From the NCBI GenBank assembly GCA_019915015.1, contig JAHBBC010000011.1, positions 248,001 to 312,000 on the forward strand: DNA of 64,000 nt. The letters are read 5' to 3'. The translations under genes were made by a program, and so were the position numbers. This document shows, one piece after another, positions 23,381 to 36,000 of this stretch; position 1 is the first letter of the stretch; each line of letters begins with the position of its first letter. The DNA is from Auriscalpium vulgare (Eukaryota > Basidiomycota > Agaricomycetes > Russulales > Auriscalpiaceae). Below the pieces are notes generated by a model that worked only from the letters and a program-made list of their open reading frames with translations, did not search any database and was not told where the DNA came from.

Positions 23381-23400
23381 TAGTGTTGCGGGAAAAACCT
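23381..23400 (+). repeat. Terminal inverted repeat of copy 2 (transposase 3' side)
   Basis: Starts TAGTGTTGCGGG, identical to the transposase-3' end of copy 1 in reverse orientation. Confidence 0.92.
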
Positions 23401-23759
23401 CTGGCCAGTATCCCCCCGGTAAGGTACCGGTGGCGCTCCTAGCCGGGGAGGTATCAAACCGGTACCGTACCAGGGAAATAGTCACGTGATGTTTAGTTCC
23501 CACGCAGTAGCAGCTCGATTTTCGCGTACACACGAGGATTTGGAATGGTTTCAATGCATCAGATGAAGATTTAGCAGTGTATGTATCCATAGCCAAATTG
23601 CCAGAGCTTAGCCGTAGGTGCCCCGACCTGTACGAATTCGCTGCTGCCTGCTACACAAGTGTCATGATTTGTCAGCAGACGCGGCTTTTGCAAGGCTGCC
23701 GCAGCACTCGAGCGTACATTGTAACAACGCGTACAATACATACTGAAACCTCGGGAGGC

Positions 23760-26700
23760 TTATTGAAACAAGGCATCTGTGCTGAAATCATTGTCCTCTT
23801 CATCAGAATCTGGTATGCTCTCGTCCCTAGCCTGACCTGCACTGACTCCGACAGCAGGGTTCCGACGTGCAGGAAGCTGAGCTTCCTCCGCGAGGACATC
23901 AGATAAAATTGCAGACCTCAGGTTGATGTGAGGCATCTTGATGAAAGCATTGGCAGGTTCGTACGGTTCTGCCAGGTCTTCACCTTGAACGTCATTGTCG
24001 TCATTGTCGTCTTCTTCGTCCGACATCGGTGCGGGTGCGTTTTCTGAAGAGGGGAATACCTTCTTTTCGATGTTGTAGAACTTGACCGAAGGGAATTGAT
24101 TAGTGTGCGCGCGCACCTGCTCGAATGGTTGGAACACTGTGTACTTCAATAAAGAACGGAGGTTGCTTACCTTGCTCTTAGACATGTGGTACTGTCGGAC
24201 TTGAGTCATTGCAGACATGTTATGCACGGATAGCCGATTCCTATGCTTTGGAGTAAGCCATGTGAATGTAGAGCCAGTCCGTTCATCGGGCATGGAGTTG
24301 ACTCGGACGGAATACAGTTTGATAGCGAGATGCTATTCATGACAGCATCAGTCGGCAGCGCTCGGTGAATCATACGGACACGAACACGTACCGGAAGGAT
24401 GTGCACATTATCAGAGCCAACACGGCCCTTCCACCACTTAAGGACCGCCTGCGGAACCGTATCGTCGAGCGGATGATCGAATGGGAACTGGTGTCGAGCA
24501 TAGGCTAGAGTTTCCCTGTGAAGTTGGGCTGTAAATGATTTCCTTTTTTTGCCCACTTCAAGAATGCCTTCTTATGGCCATGAACGATCTCTTTCTCTCC
24601 GATGTTGGCTAAGAAGCGGACAACGGACTCGAAAATTGATGGATGCCGAACACCAATGAGTGTCACCTTCTCGCCTTCCGGTAGCCACAGGTCCGACGTG
24701 ATAAGATCTGATTGATGCACACATAAGACAGCGACGAGATGCAAGCAAAAGAATGGCTCTAACCAGGGTTCAGATATGCTGCAGCAAGGTATGCATTATT
24801 AGCTATGTTGCCATCCAGAAAGAGTTGGCGATGTCGCGCATTGAGGATGCCGCGGATGGCGTTCGCGACCTCAGCGTCAAAATACAGCCTAGGATTTTGA
24901 AAGGCGTCCTCTGTTGCACGAATAACAGCATGCCAGAATATATAGACGTCGGCAGCAGTCGCCTCCAGAGCCTCCAGGCAGGCTAATGCCTTTGTTGCAG
25001 GCAAAGTGGCCGCGATGAACTGGGAGAGACCAGACTCGAACTTGAATGTCTGGTGATCATCCGGTGCAGGCTGAAAATACTCAGCAATTTCCTGCGAATG
25101 TTGTCAGCAAGTCATTTCGTCTAGTCGATCCATCAATTGTACCTCATAAAGTCCGTTAGGCGATTCACGGATGACTTTCTTGATCGCAGCTGAGGACCGA
25201 TGGACAGAGCGAGCAGAGAGCGGGATTGTTGCGAATCTCGTCTTTCCGATAGCCTCCAGGCCGCGTCCTGTCTTTAGTTTTTCACGAGCTTTCTTGAGGG
25301 CTGCATGTCCAGCGTGCGAGGTATGAAATAATGTTATTGTCTGCCGCACCACACGGATGATCTGGTTGCGGATTAGATCTGATTAATGCTGGTAGTGTGG
25401 ACGTTTGCGCACCGGTTTGAAAACATCAATGAGATTAATCTCAAGGATTGTGCGATTCAAGTGATGGCAAACATCCGCAAGATTGAGCGCAGTGGGCATG
25501 AGGGCCAGAATTGCAATGGAACGCGAGGCTCGCGTGTTACCCGTGCTATCACATGTCAGGCCGGAAAACCTGGACGGACCGATGGCATTGACAATCTGCG
25601 CGAAGTTGTTAGAAATTGCTGAAGTAGTTAAGTTCCAATGCCCACGCACCGGACTTGCGACATTCTCAACAATCCAAGGTGCAGTGTGCGACTCGGAAGT
25701 TGCCTCCCGTGTGTCCATCAAGTATACTTCACGGTCTGAGGTCGAGACGTGTACAGTCCAGTAGGACTCACGACCTGTCGAAGTTCCGCCGTCATAGGAG
25801 AGAGTGAGGTCTTCCTGACCTTGCAGATACTTGAGTTGCTCCCGGCGGACCCACGATGCTTCGTTTACGATGCCTTCATATTCGAGCTTGTCTCTGGTTG
25901 AAGGTGCATATGATGGTAAGGCAATCTCAAGCATCTCCTTCCACTCCGGGCGCGAGACGATATATGTTGGCAAACCCGCGACGCATATGAGTTTAAGAAT
26001 GGCAAGGTCGAGCTTTCTGTGACGCTCGAGCTTCCCAAGCGCCTTTGCTTGCCGAAAGAACGCATGTGTCGCGGCGCCTGCATCTTGCTTCTCCCCATCT
26101 TGTCCAATTCCATCTTGAGCTCCTAGTTCCTTCGCAACCATCATGGATCCTTTCGAATTGGTGAGCTCCTGGACCTGCGCAGACAGTGCCTTTCCAGCTG
26201 AATGTATGTGCACTTTCTCCCGCAGCTCTGAGGACAGCTTGGGGCAGTCCTTTGCATGACGAACGACTCGGATCAACGCTCGATGTCGGAAAGTATGATG
26301 GCAAGGGTTATCAGGACCTCCGACACAGCGCCAGAGCAGCGTAGTTGGATTGTCGCGGCGATAGCAAGCCTCGGTGAGAGCGTCCATCAGAGGATCCGGC
26401 GGCCGTCCTCCCCGGCGCGCATCCTTCTTCGGCTGCACCCATTTGACAAGGTCACCAGGGTTAAGCTCAATCTCCATGTCGCTCCCATCTTCTTCCCCCA
26501 TCTCGTTCACATACGGAGCTGCGCCGTCCGCAACTCCTTCGGCATCTGATTTCTGTTCATCGAGCTGCTGGTCTTGCAGTACCGGTGAACTACTAGGCTG
26601 CTTGTGCGTAGCGACTGTGTTTCCGCCCGAACGCTTTGCAACCTGTAAGCAAAGCTTCTGTTACTTACTGCTGTCGCGCGCTGACAACCTCTTTGGGCAC

Positions 26701-28275
26701 TTACAGTTGACGTTCCAGCAATATGCAGATTCAACGGCGCCGGTTTGAAGACCTCGTCCCACTGCTGCTTGCTCCCGCATTGCCGGAACTCTCCGCCGGT
26801 TCCTTTCCTTTCGAAGCGGCATTTTTCTTCGTGCGTTTGGCTGGCACGGTGAGTGGCGTGACATTGGTGGCTACACTCAGTCGCCTCTTAACGACGCCTT
26901 CTAGACTCAATAACTGCGGCTTCGTGAACGCCGATGTGTGCGCACTTGCCCGTATAAGCATGCCAGGCGCTAGCATATTGGACTTGTATTTGAGACTGTC
27001 CTGCACTGTCGGTGAGTCGAGTCCGCAAGTAAGTGAAGCTGAGCGCGCACTGACCATGTCACGTAGGTAACACATTATGTCAGCAAGGTGTCGAATGCGT
27101 TGCACGACACAGTCTGTATCCGAGAGGAGATGGATGTCGTCGGGGATGAGATGGTGAGCAAGAGAATTGTGGCTGAGGACAGAGCAGGAGAAGCTGTCGA
27201 GCTGTGGGGTGCATGGTAACACGTTGAGTGAAAGCGGCCCAGTCGCTCCGTGTTGTCCTAACCACCATTCTATCATCTCCAACAGCTCGCGGGGCGGCTT
27301 CCGTCCAAGAGAATCAGCATAGAAAGCCGTGTGTGGCTCTACGCTGATCGCAACGGACACCCAGTGATTTGTCTCGTGTACGGCTGCTGGCAAGAGCACA
27401 TCCGCGCCATCGATCCGCACCCCGATCGTCATTCCAACCTCCTTGAGTGATCCATCTTGCAGCTGCGAGCCAGCCAATCGTAGGGGAGTGATGCCGCGCA
27501 TTGATTGGTAAGATGTTCCGCTAGCATTGAGTCGTGCGCGGTTGCGGTACGTGTCAATGAGCTTGACTGATGCCGCACTCGGCAGTATACATGCCGGCTT
27601 GCCTTGTCTTTGCAGACGATGACCTAGCAGCATCCCCAGCTGATCCATATGCTCCGCCGCCAGCCAACGCCGACCACAGTACGATGTAAGCGTCTTTGGA
27701 TCGACGCCCATCGTCGTTGGGAGGGGTACGTCCCATGGCCAGTCGTCGAGGAGTGCTGACGTGTCTGCAGCAAGGGACTTCACCTCGTCGTTGAGCAAGC
27801 CCTCGGTCCAAGTCTTCAACCACGCAGTGGCCAGAGAAAGGCGCGCCTTGGCAGCGAGTATGCGCCGGACCTCGTACCAGTAGGTGAGAACCCACATCGG
27901 GGTTTTGAGTGTTTGTTGAGTGACCGACTCTTGAACAGGATAGCCCAGGCAAGCATAGCCTGTCTCTAGGGCGGGGATGACGCGGTTTTGCAGGATTTCC
28001 AACACCTCGGTGTGCGGCGGCATCGGCCTAGAGAGCAGGACCATTGCATTTGCGGCCGTTATGAAGCTTTGGCCCTTCGAGAAGAGTGTGCTCTGCTGGA
28101 GCAGAGACGGCGCGTTCGCCTCCGGTGGGACAGGGAAATTTTGGATATCGGCATTGCGCAGGGCTGGTGTGGGTAGTAGGACATGTTTAATGTCGTCGGG
28201 AATGGGTATTCTTTTGAGGATATCACCCAGAGTTTGAAATGAGTCGATGTCGTGGATGACCTCGTCGTCCGCCAT
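23760..28275 (-). CDS. Fused Ulp1-like protease / hAT transposase, copy 2 (two one-base frame breaks)
   Basis: The protease half is intact here for 514 codons (28275-26731): His304, Asp321, Gln358 and Cys364 form the C48-type catalytic set within [15 protein letters not shown] and TPQLDSFSC. The frame then stops because the run at 26773-26775 is one base shorter than in copy 1. In copy 1 the extra base lets the exon reach a gtaagt donor and splice in phase to the transposase half. With that base exon 1 is 1572 nt, exactly as in corrected copy 1. The transposase half (26510 downward) keeps the BED-like finger, DUF659 core, the hAT C-terminal [13 protein letters not shown] region and an acidic tail. 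The second break is at 24542-24550, in the KWAKKGKSF region. Both halves are probably one polypeptide acting in the nucleus. Confidence 0.8.
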
Positions 28276-28688
28276 TTGACAGTTTTGAGGGTTGGCAAAA
28301 TGTGCTAGGCCAGTGTCGAAGGTGAAGATTGCGCCCTCATTTAGTCACTCACTACGGAGTGTAAATGTCGATCACAGCAACGGGTCGATCATACACACGT
28401 TGCTGCATACAACACTCTTGCAACTATCCCATGCCGAGGCGGGATGTGTCTAATACCTCCTTAAACATCCGCGTAGCATTGCACAACCACCTTACGACTG
28501 CCGGCCATGTCTGCGTGCGAGGCTGCGAGCCTCATGGCTCATGGGCCGGCGCCGGGCGCCGGAGGGGCCGACACACATCACGTGCTGGAGGTATTGTACC
28601 GGGTATATTGGGGCCCAGGGCAGGGCAGGTATGGTACCGGTACTATACAGGTACATTACCGGGGAAAAACGTTTTCGGGGAAAAACTC

Positions 28689-28708
28689 AGGTTTTTCCCG
28701 CAACGCTA
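28689..28708 (-). repeat. Terminal inverted repeat of copy 2 (transposase 5' side)
   Basis: Ends CCCGCAACGCTA and carries the C variant seen at the transposase-5' end of copy 1. Confidence 0.92.
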
Positions 28709-28716
28709 GCCTGCGT
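28709..28716. repeat. Right 8-bp target site duplication of copy 2
   Basis: GCCTGCGT, identical to 23373-23380. Confidence 0.93.
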
Positions 28717-29181
28717 AACAGTGCACGGGACCCGCTTGCAAAGGCATTCTTATTCATGGCTGCGTATAACGTCCGAAGCACGTTCTTTAGCCCCATGAAG
28801 AATCCGCTATCACGTGACGGCACCGCGTCCGCGCAATCTTCTGCTTCGGCTTGTTTATCCCCGTCTGTTACGAATTCCCTCATCAATGACAACACGTCGG
28901 ATTCACGGATCGCTGAATACACGATGCCAGCCAGTCAGAACGGGATCGACACATACTTTCTTTTGGTCTACTAGTACTGCGGAGCGCTTCGGAGAGGAGG
29001 TGCGTGATGTCGGGCACGCCTGCTGACACTATCGCAGGGATTGGTGCGTCATGCAGCGCGTGCCCTGCAGGATATCGGAAGCCATAAAACCTCATCGATC
29101 CGTACGGGATGGGTAACCGTATCTCGCCAGCTTTTCCCTTCGTGAAGGAAGCTCCTCGCAATCAGCAACGATGTCCAAGGC
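28717..29181. other. Intergenic between transposon copy 2 and the GST-like gene
   Basis: Only short open frames were seen and none was recognised. The GST promoter is expected here, so copy 2 lies roughly 470 bases upstream of that start codon. Confidence 0.4.
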
Positions 29182-30216
29182 ATGCAGAAGGCGCTCGTGG
29201 TATGGACGATATGCTCACAGAGTTCGCACATACAGCCTGTTTTTTATACTTTCGAGTACTCCGTCTGGTCGGCCGCTCCAGAGCTTGCCATGTAAGCTCG
29301 AGTCTCTTGATGTCGATGCCCAACCGGCCAGAGCTAACGCCCTTTTAGTGCAGAGCTTGATCTGACCGATGCCATCGAAGTCAAACATCTCAACCTCATG
29401 CAAGGAGAGAACTTCGAGCCGTCGTTTGTTAAGATCGTGTGTGATTCACCAGTATTGCGCTGCTTTGATCTCTGACCCACCATTCCAGAATCCGAATGCC
29501 ACTCTGCCCACGTTAACTGCCAACGGCAAGGCGTACACGAGCACTACGGAAGTAGTGGATTTCCTCGTCAAGAAGTCGTCCGTGAAGGTCGCCACGCGAA
29601 CTGCCATTACCACGGCCGTCCACGAGGACCCTGTCGACCCGAATTTCGCCATGGTTGCATCGCGTGATGACGCAGAGCTCGCTCGAGTTGCAGCGGGGCT
29701 CGCAGGCACCTTCACCAACACCCGTGAGCGATCAGCTCGGTTTTTTATTCTTCACAAGAAGCTCACTCTGAGGATGCAGGCCTTGCGGGACTGAAGAAGA
29801 TCGCCGCCACACCCGAGGCTCAGGCGAATAAGGAGTTCTACGACGGAAAGATCGCGACCATCTCTGAGCTCTCGGCCCTGTTCGCCGGCGCCGCTCCCGC
29901 CGAGGCCAAGGAGGGCTTCTTCAAGATATCCAAGGCTGCTTGGGATGCAGTCAAGGTGTTCTATCTTGAGACGCTCCCTGCTAGCATCGGCGAGGGTCCG
30001 TTCATCGCTGGCGCGACACCCGGGGAGGACGACTTCCACGTTACCGCGTGGCTCGTACACATCGCTTTCCTTCTAGGCGCAGCGAAAGCGGAGGATGGGC
30101 TCGCTGCACTTGAGAAGGGCTTGGCCCCGCCCCCAGAGAAGATCGTGAACTACTGGAATGCGTGGGGCGGGAGGAAGGGGTGGGCGGCGACGTACCCTGG
30201 TGGCAACCTTCATTAA
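29182..30216 (+). CDS. Glutathione S-transferase-like protein
   Basis: Exons 29182-29291, 29349-29436, 29489-29723 and 29780-30216 give 289 residues. The N-terminal thioredoxin-like part reads VFYTFEYSVWSAAPELA, then LNLMQGENFEPSFVKINPNATLPTL (split by an intron) and STTEVVDFLV; the NPNATLPTL turn carries the cis-proline of GST folds. The C-terminal helical domain includes GPFIAGATPGEDDFHVTAWL and ends NYWNAWGGRKGW. Cytosolic glutathione conjugation or detoxification is the family role; the substrate is unknown. The first about 18 residues before VFYTFEYS are uncertain, since fungal relatives usually start closer to this strand. Confidence 0.85.
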
Positions 30217-30922
30217 ATTAAACTGGCAACCTCACCACAAAACTCAATGTACCAGGATCCCCTTATAATAATTGTAGTGCCAATGTGTAACTGTGAATCG
30301 TGCATAACTTCGGGTGGCGGGCGGCGGGCGCGTTGTCGGACCAGTCACACGTGATAGTACTGACGTCGACTCGGAGTACTCAACCTCTAACACCCACCAT
30401 CGAGGCTAGCATCGAGCCCTACTTGCACGTATTCTCGCGACGCTCAACTCTAGAGCTGTTGTCTGTGACTTCAGGCTGAACGGCTGGAGGAATGTCAGAG
30501 GACATCTCTGACGCATATAGTCAACATCAGGCGGAGGGTTCAGTTACTCACTAGGAGGGAGCGTGCCCTCGTCCTGAGACAGTGGCTCTGGAGGTAAGTA
30601 AGGCCCTTATTATGTATTGTGATCTTCGATGACGCACATGGGAGACATGTGTTATGGTTGAGCAGCCTTCAGCTCGATGCAATTGGGTTCATATCTCCAT
30701 ATATCCTGGCTAGCTGTTGGTACCAGCGGCCATCGTTTTCCACAGCTTGGAATGGACGAAAGGCTTAGGTCCCATGTCACATTGCAATGTATGTGACCTC
30801 AAATCCTGGCAGGCAGCCACCGTTTGTCGCGCCGCAAGGCCAGCGGTGAGGCCGGCGCTCCGTCGGCCCCTTATTGAAGCTCGAAGTTGAACGTTTTTCA
30901 CTCTTCTTCACTTCGCTACATT
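30217..30922. other. Intergenic, nothing recognised
   Basis: AT-richer than its neighbours, with short frames only. It should contain the GST 3' end. Confidence 0.4.
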
Positions 30923-31655
30923 CGTGACCTATCAACCCAGTCATGGACCAGGTTGCGGAGGATTGTCTCAAAGACTCCGAGCCTTGATCGCCGAAGGCTC
31001 GTACACAGCGATCAAGCCCGCTATGAGGAAAGAGCCTCGATATGCACTACGTGATGTTTGTGCGATCATCGGTGGGACCAGCACCATCGTCACCCCTAGG
31101 CACACGCTCTTCAGCACGAAAGCATTTCAGGGATCGCATATAGTACTCTCGAAGTACCTCCTGCAAATTGCATACTATCTGCTCCTTGGTCTCAGAGGTG
31201 AGCGATTTCCTGTCGCTCTACGCAATCATCCAGCGGGTCCATGTTGCTTTCCTGCGATCCAACGATGAGCCATTTACCATCACACAAGCCGCCAGTCTCG
31301 CTTCCATCTGCATTTGGTGAGTCAGGCAGTATATATCTGCTCTCGCTCTCAGACGAACACTTCCTTTTCCTCTGTCAGGAAGCATTCTACGAGCACGAAA
31401 CCCGCAGGCCAATGGCACGTGGCAAGCCATGGCAAGCGTGGGACGATCGGAGTCGGGCGGCAACGACGAAGGCTCAAGTGCTCACCACCACCTTTCATGC
31501 CAGTATTCCGGTCTCTCCTCGTTGCCCTAGGTCTCGGTGTCTAATTTCTGAGGTGTGCACAGCTCAAACGCGTCGATGTCCTATCACCAATCAAAAAAGC
31601 TGCCGTGGCGGCACCGCTTCTTGGATTCAGTGATGTTTGGAGGCAGGGAAGATGT
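30923..31655 (+). pseudogene. Decayed or mis-called coding region of unknown family
   Basis: Three stretches look like real protein, but in changing frames. The first is RLRALIAEGSYTAIKPAMRK, running on to KYLLQIAYYLLLGLR. The second begins near 31200 and includes SDFLSLYAIIQRVHVAFL and TITQAASLASICIW, ending at a gtgagt donor near 31318. The third includes PPPFMPVFRSLLVALGLG, then LKRVDVLSPIKKAAVAAP up to about 31640. A one-base deficit at the first change (near 31198) would connect the first two. No family was recognised. Confidence 0.35.
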
Positions 31656-33024
31656 GAGTTGCTTATGTCTCATGATGAAGATGTGGCTTAGTACTATCCG
31701 TGGCGCTTACCAGCCTACCAATCAGTGCGCTCGGTGCCACGATTTGAAAATGCACACTGTATCGACCCATACTAGCGGTCCTCGACACACACGCTAAGTA
31801 TCTTCTGGCTGTTGTTTTAGGTTCGACCCCAGTGGCGTCAGGGATGATCAGTATACGAGTCGTCGGGCTCTGTGGGGGTGACGATGGCGTGACGACATGA
31901 GTCTGTCCCATGCTGACTGACAGGTTGCTTCCGGCCGGCAGCATGCAGGATACATGGTAGGGTGCGGCAGCGGCATTGTCACCCATCTACGGCATGAGAG
32001 GTCAGCGCACTCGCATCAACTGCGTGCGGGACACACGGCGCGGGCCGTCCTCGCGGGAGGCTTCCTAGGCTTCTCCCGCGTCAAGATTCCTGCCAGGCGC
32101 CTGAGGTACGTGAGTTCGGAAATGACGCGGAATGTCTATCTATGCAAGGCGCTTGCAGCCAATTGAGCTGCCAGCTGCACACGGATAATCCCATCCAGGC
32201 GTCGCGCTTGTGGGTTGCGCGACGCACCCGCGCACTCCCGCCGCTCCAGAACACACAGGCGTCGTTGGTTGGTGACCTGCCCATGTTCGAGCGGCAGCTA
32301 TTAGTATCTGTGAAGGTAATCTGCGGAAGCGGACAGATCGGCCGCGATCGCACCGGCGCGTATCTTCGATACCCCACGTTCATATCGCTGGGCCTACCTT
32401 GTCGTCCTGCAGAAGCTGCCGTAAGGTAGGCCATAACATCATTGTACACAGGCGCGCTCGGTGCGCGGTGCGGAGTATCCCCTCGCAGATTGTACCCGAT
32501 TGGCAGCGTAGGGCTTCGCGGCGTGCAGGGCATGCAGTGGGCCGCTTTGTCACCGCAGACGGTCAGCTGCGATGCAAGCCTGACCGGTGTAGCTGGAGAC
32601 GGTTGGGTGCAACGGTGGGGTGGGACGAGGGGTGGAATAACTGGAGGCTGAGGCGTCCTCCCCGATATGATCCCGATACCGAGGACATCGGTGTGTTGCC
32701 GTATCCTTCCAGGGCGCATTATTGACGAACAGGTCGATAGGACATTGAAGCAGATGCGTGGCGCGGCACCTATGAATGGATCCTTCAAACAGGCTCGCGG
32801 CACGGCGCAGGCGCGTGTGCATGCTCTGGGAACGCGATTGCCAGCGATGCGGCGGGGCGACTGATGGCCCCCGGCCGTTCGCCGTCCTTGCGATGGACCG
32901 TCCAGTCTGGCGCCTGCGTCTTATGTAATCGGCGTGTGCTTCCTCGACCGTTATATAGCTGCAATATCTCAAGCCCGCGCGCCCCCGCTCCCTCGCCCGC
33001 AACTCCCCCGCACAAGCGCGCACC
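31656..33024. other. Upstream region of the Zn2Cys6 gene
   Basis: A 240-codon minus-strand open frame crosses 32081-32803 but shows no motif, and its composition looks like a chance frame. Nothing else was recognised until the TATA-like element at 32952. Confidence 0.4.
32952..32957 (+). promoter_or_regulatory. TATA-like box of the Zn2Cys6 gene
   Basis: TATATA about 70 bases before the start codon at 33025, followed by C-rich leader sequence. The spacing suits a fungal core promoter. Confidence 0.5.
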
Positions 33025-36000
33025 ATGCAAGCGTTCGACGCCCGCCCCTTCCCTCCGCCCCAGGACGACATTGCGTACCTCGCCGACTCGTTCCTCTGGC
33101 CCAACCACTTCCCTCATCCAGACGAGACCCCGCGCTTTGTGCCGACCTATGATCTCCACCCGCAGGCCGCGCCGGCGTTTTCTGGCGGCGCGCAGTCCTC
33201 CTTCGCGTACGACAGCCCGTTCGTTGCCCCGAGCCTAGACGCGGGGTGGTATTCTCCGGCTCCTGCAGGTCGGTCTGCTCTTGCGCACCGGCCCACAGCT
33301 GCTCACATGTGCGCGCGCAGACTTTGGGTCCTTCCCGCAACCACCGGCCTTCCCTCCTGCGCCTGCGATACCATGGAGTGGGGCGTCGTCTGCCGGGACG
33401 CCGCCGGGCTCGTCGTCGTCGTCGTCCTCGCTGGCTAATTACGCAGGGATGCCGACGCCGCGATCGTCTCCGACGTATGGGGAGACAGAGCCAGGGAAGC
33501 CCGAGGATGAAGACATGAAGCCCTCCGAGGCCGCGCGACGTCACGCCGAGAAGGCCGCCGCCACGTCTTCGCTGGCCCGCCGGCCTGGCGCGTGCTCACG
33601 CTGCAAGCGACTCAAGGTGCGCCGGGCGTCACAGCGTCCCGTGCGCCGCGTCCCGTGGCCCACTGACACGCCGCCGTCCAGATGAAGTGCGTCTTCACCA
33701 ACGACGGCAACAGCTGCTCGCGATGCAGCGTCGGCGGCCACGAGTGTCTTGTCGAGGGTCGCAAGCCCAGGACGCCGGGGTGCGTACTCCTGCGTTCCTC
33801 TCTGCCGAGCAACGTCGGCCGCTCACCTCTGAGAGCAGACAGCGCGAGTTCCTCCTCCGGCAGATCCGCGAGAAGAACGAGGCCATATCAGACCTGCTGA
33901 GCCAGCTGCACCACACGTCGGCCATGTCAACGCCGCTGTCCATCAGTGCCTCGCGCATGCTCCTCAGCTCCGCCGAACGCGAGGCGAACGGCGAGGTCCT
34001 CTCCTGGATGGACAAACGACATACGGCCACCGCCCGCTCCAGCGAAAAGGCGTGCCTGTCCTATGACACATCGCTACTCGAGGACGAGGACATGCTCTCG
34101 GACGAAGAGGACGATGAGGACTCGGCTGATGAGCTGCAACTGATGCCTTCCGACGCGTCCCAGATGGCGCACTTGGACGACCCCCGACTCATCGCGCTCC
34201 CCGACGAAGGCGCGCCATTGGGCTTCATCGCCAACTGCGCGCTGAAGCTCAATCAAGCGACCGTCGTTCCCAACCCGTCCTTCGCTGGCCTCCAATTCGG
34301 TGTCGCGAATCATCAATACTTCCAGCCAAGTATGCGAGAGCTCCATTGTCTCTGTTCTTCGCTGATGCCATGGCCAGGTCCGTACGCCGACCTCAACCTC
34401 CGCCGAATCATCGTCGAGAGGGAGATGCTACCCGACATCTTGGTCTCTGGGCTGATCTCGCCGGATGAGGGCAGGGTCCTCTTCGACGTGTAAGCGTTGC
34501 AGTTTTCTCCCCCTCTTTCACCACCAGCTGATGCGCCGACAACGCCAGTTTCTTCGAGCACATCAACGTGGGTGAACAGGTCCCCGCTTTGGGCACGTGC
34601 TGACCGTCTTTAGCCTTTTCTGAGCCTTCTGGACGAGGCAATACACAACGCGGCTTCCGTTCTCAGGCGATGCCCTTTCCTATTTACAGTCGGTACGTCT
34701 TTCTTTACGTGAGTTATACATGTTGTATACTAATCCGCCCTCAGTGTGCGCGGTCTCGTCGCGCTACTATTCCCAGCGACCAGGACTGTACAAGCTCGCA
34801 ATCCATTTTGCGAAGGCATCTGCAGCATCGGCCAGCGTCGACGGTTGGAAGTGCGTCGAGATGTGCCAGGCGTACCTGATTCTGGCCGCGTATGGCGTGC
34901 CCCACCGACGCTTCGAGGAGAGCCGCAGCTGGTTCTATACCGGCGTGGCGACGCGGTGAGTCATCCGTACGGCGTTGTGTGTCAACTAGCCGACGCTGAG
35001 GCCTGCCGACTAGGCTTGCGGTGGAGCTCAACCTCAACAGCATATCCGCATTACGGCCGTCCGACGAACGGCACGAGCGGGAGCTGCTGAATCGGTATCG
35101 CACCTGGATGATCTGCTGCATTATGGATGGCAGCATGTCGTTGGAGATGGGCAAACCACCTATCTGCCGCGACGAAGACGAGGTAAACGCTCTTCCTGGT
35201 TCAGTCTGTGATCTGCGGAACGGGCGTGTGCTCACCGAGTCGCAGATCCTTCGGAACTCGACGCGGTGGTGCTCTGAATCAAAATTTCGACATCCCCTTG
35301 ACGCCGAACTGCCTACCCTTATCGAGCTTATTCGGATCATTCACCGCTTTAACGATTCAGTTGGCTCCTTGGGGGCTCGGGCTCTGCAGGTAAATGTCGA
35401 TTTGCTCACTCAGTCGCTGTCTCATTGAATGCTTCCTCGTGTACAGACACGGAACCTCCCATCCATCATCGAGGCGTTTCAGCACGAGCTGCGAAGGGCC
35501 GTCGACCATTATAGCACAGGTAAGCCGATGTTCCTGGCATCCCGCCGGCGCGATCTGACGTTCGTGGCGTAGCAATGAGCGGCAAACTACGTGTCGGAAT
35601 GGTTGCGTAGTAAGTCTACCATGTAGCTTGCAGCTTGTGTGCAAAATAATAAACCATCACCAACCCAACCCTACAGCTTCCAACAGTACTGCCGCCTAAT
35701 TATCTTCTCTTTTGGTCTCCGCTCCGAGACGACAGCCGATGCACCCATCACCAAACCGAGCATGTACCTTGCCAGCGTAAGTTGTAACGCCGCATCCGCT
35801 TTTGTTGATGCCCCGCGCTGACCGCTGATGTCTCAGTGCATCGACGCCGCATTTTCACTGCTCCGCATCTGGAAGGACCACCTTCTATTGACGGGTCATA
35901 TGAAGTATGCGCCGGACTTTTTCTTCGTCGGCACAGGCTTCGCCGGCGCGTTCCTGCTCAAGGCAAGTACCCTTATGTTTGCTCGGCTCCGCCTCTGATT

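Larger units (their letters stand above)
23381..28708 (-). mobile_element. Full-length hAT-like DNA transposon, copy 2 (5328 bp, inverted)
   Basis: Reverse-oriented copy of the element at 2937-8263, with the same 20-bp terminal repeats (23381-23400 and 28689-28708) and its own perfect duplication. Because each copy keeps its own matched duplication, the 15-kb segment between them has not been inverted by recombination since insertion. Disagreements found with copy 1 are few and lie in homopolymer runs: one base longer at 28124-28125 and 27719-27721, one base shorter at 26773-26775, and a T7/CC run at 24542-24550 against A6/GGG. Adding back the missing bases brings both copies to 5330 bp. Confidence 0.95.

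Noticed and set aside
10574..30216. Secondary-metabolite cluster (P450, hydrolase, MFS, GST near each other)
   Set aside because: No synthase, cyclase or other backbone enzyme is visible and a housekeeping complex III gene sits among them.
32081..32803. 240-codon minus-strand open frame upstream of the Zn2Cys6 gene
   Set aside because: No motif, no splice context and no protein-like pattern; most likely a chance frame in promoter DNA.
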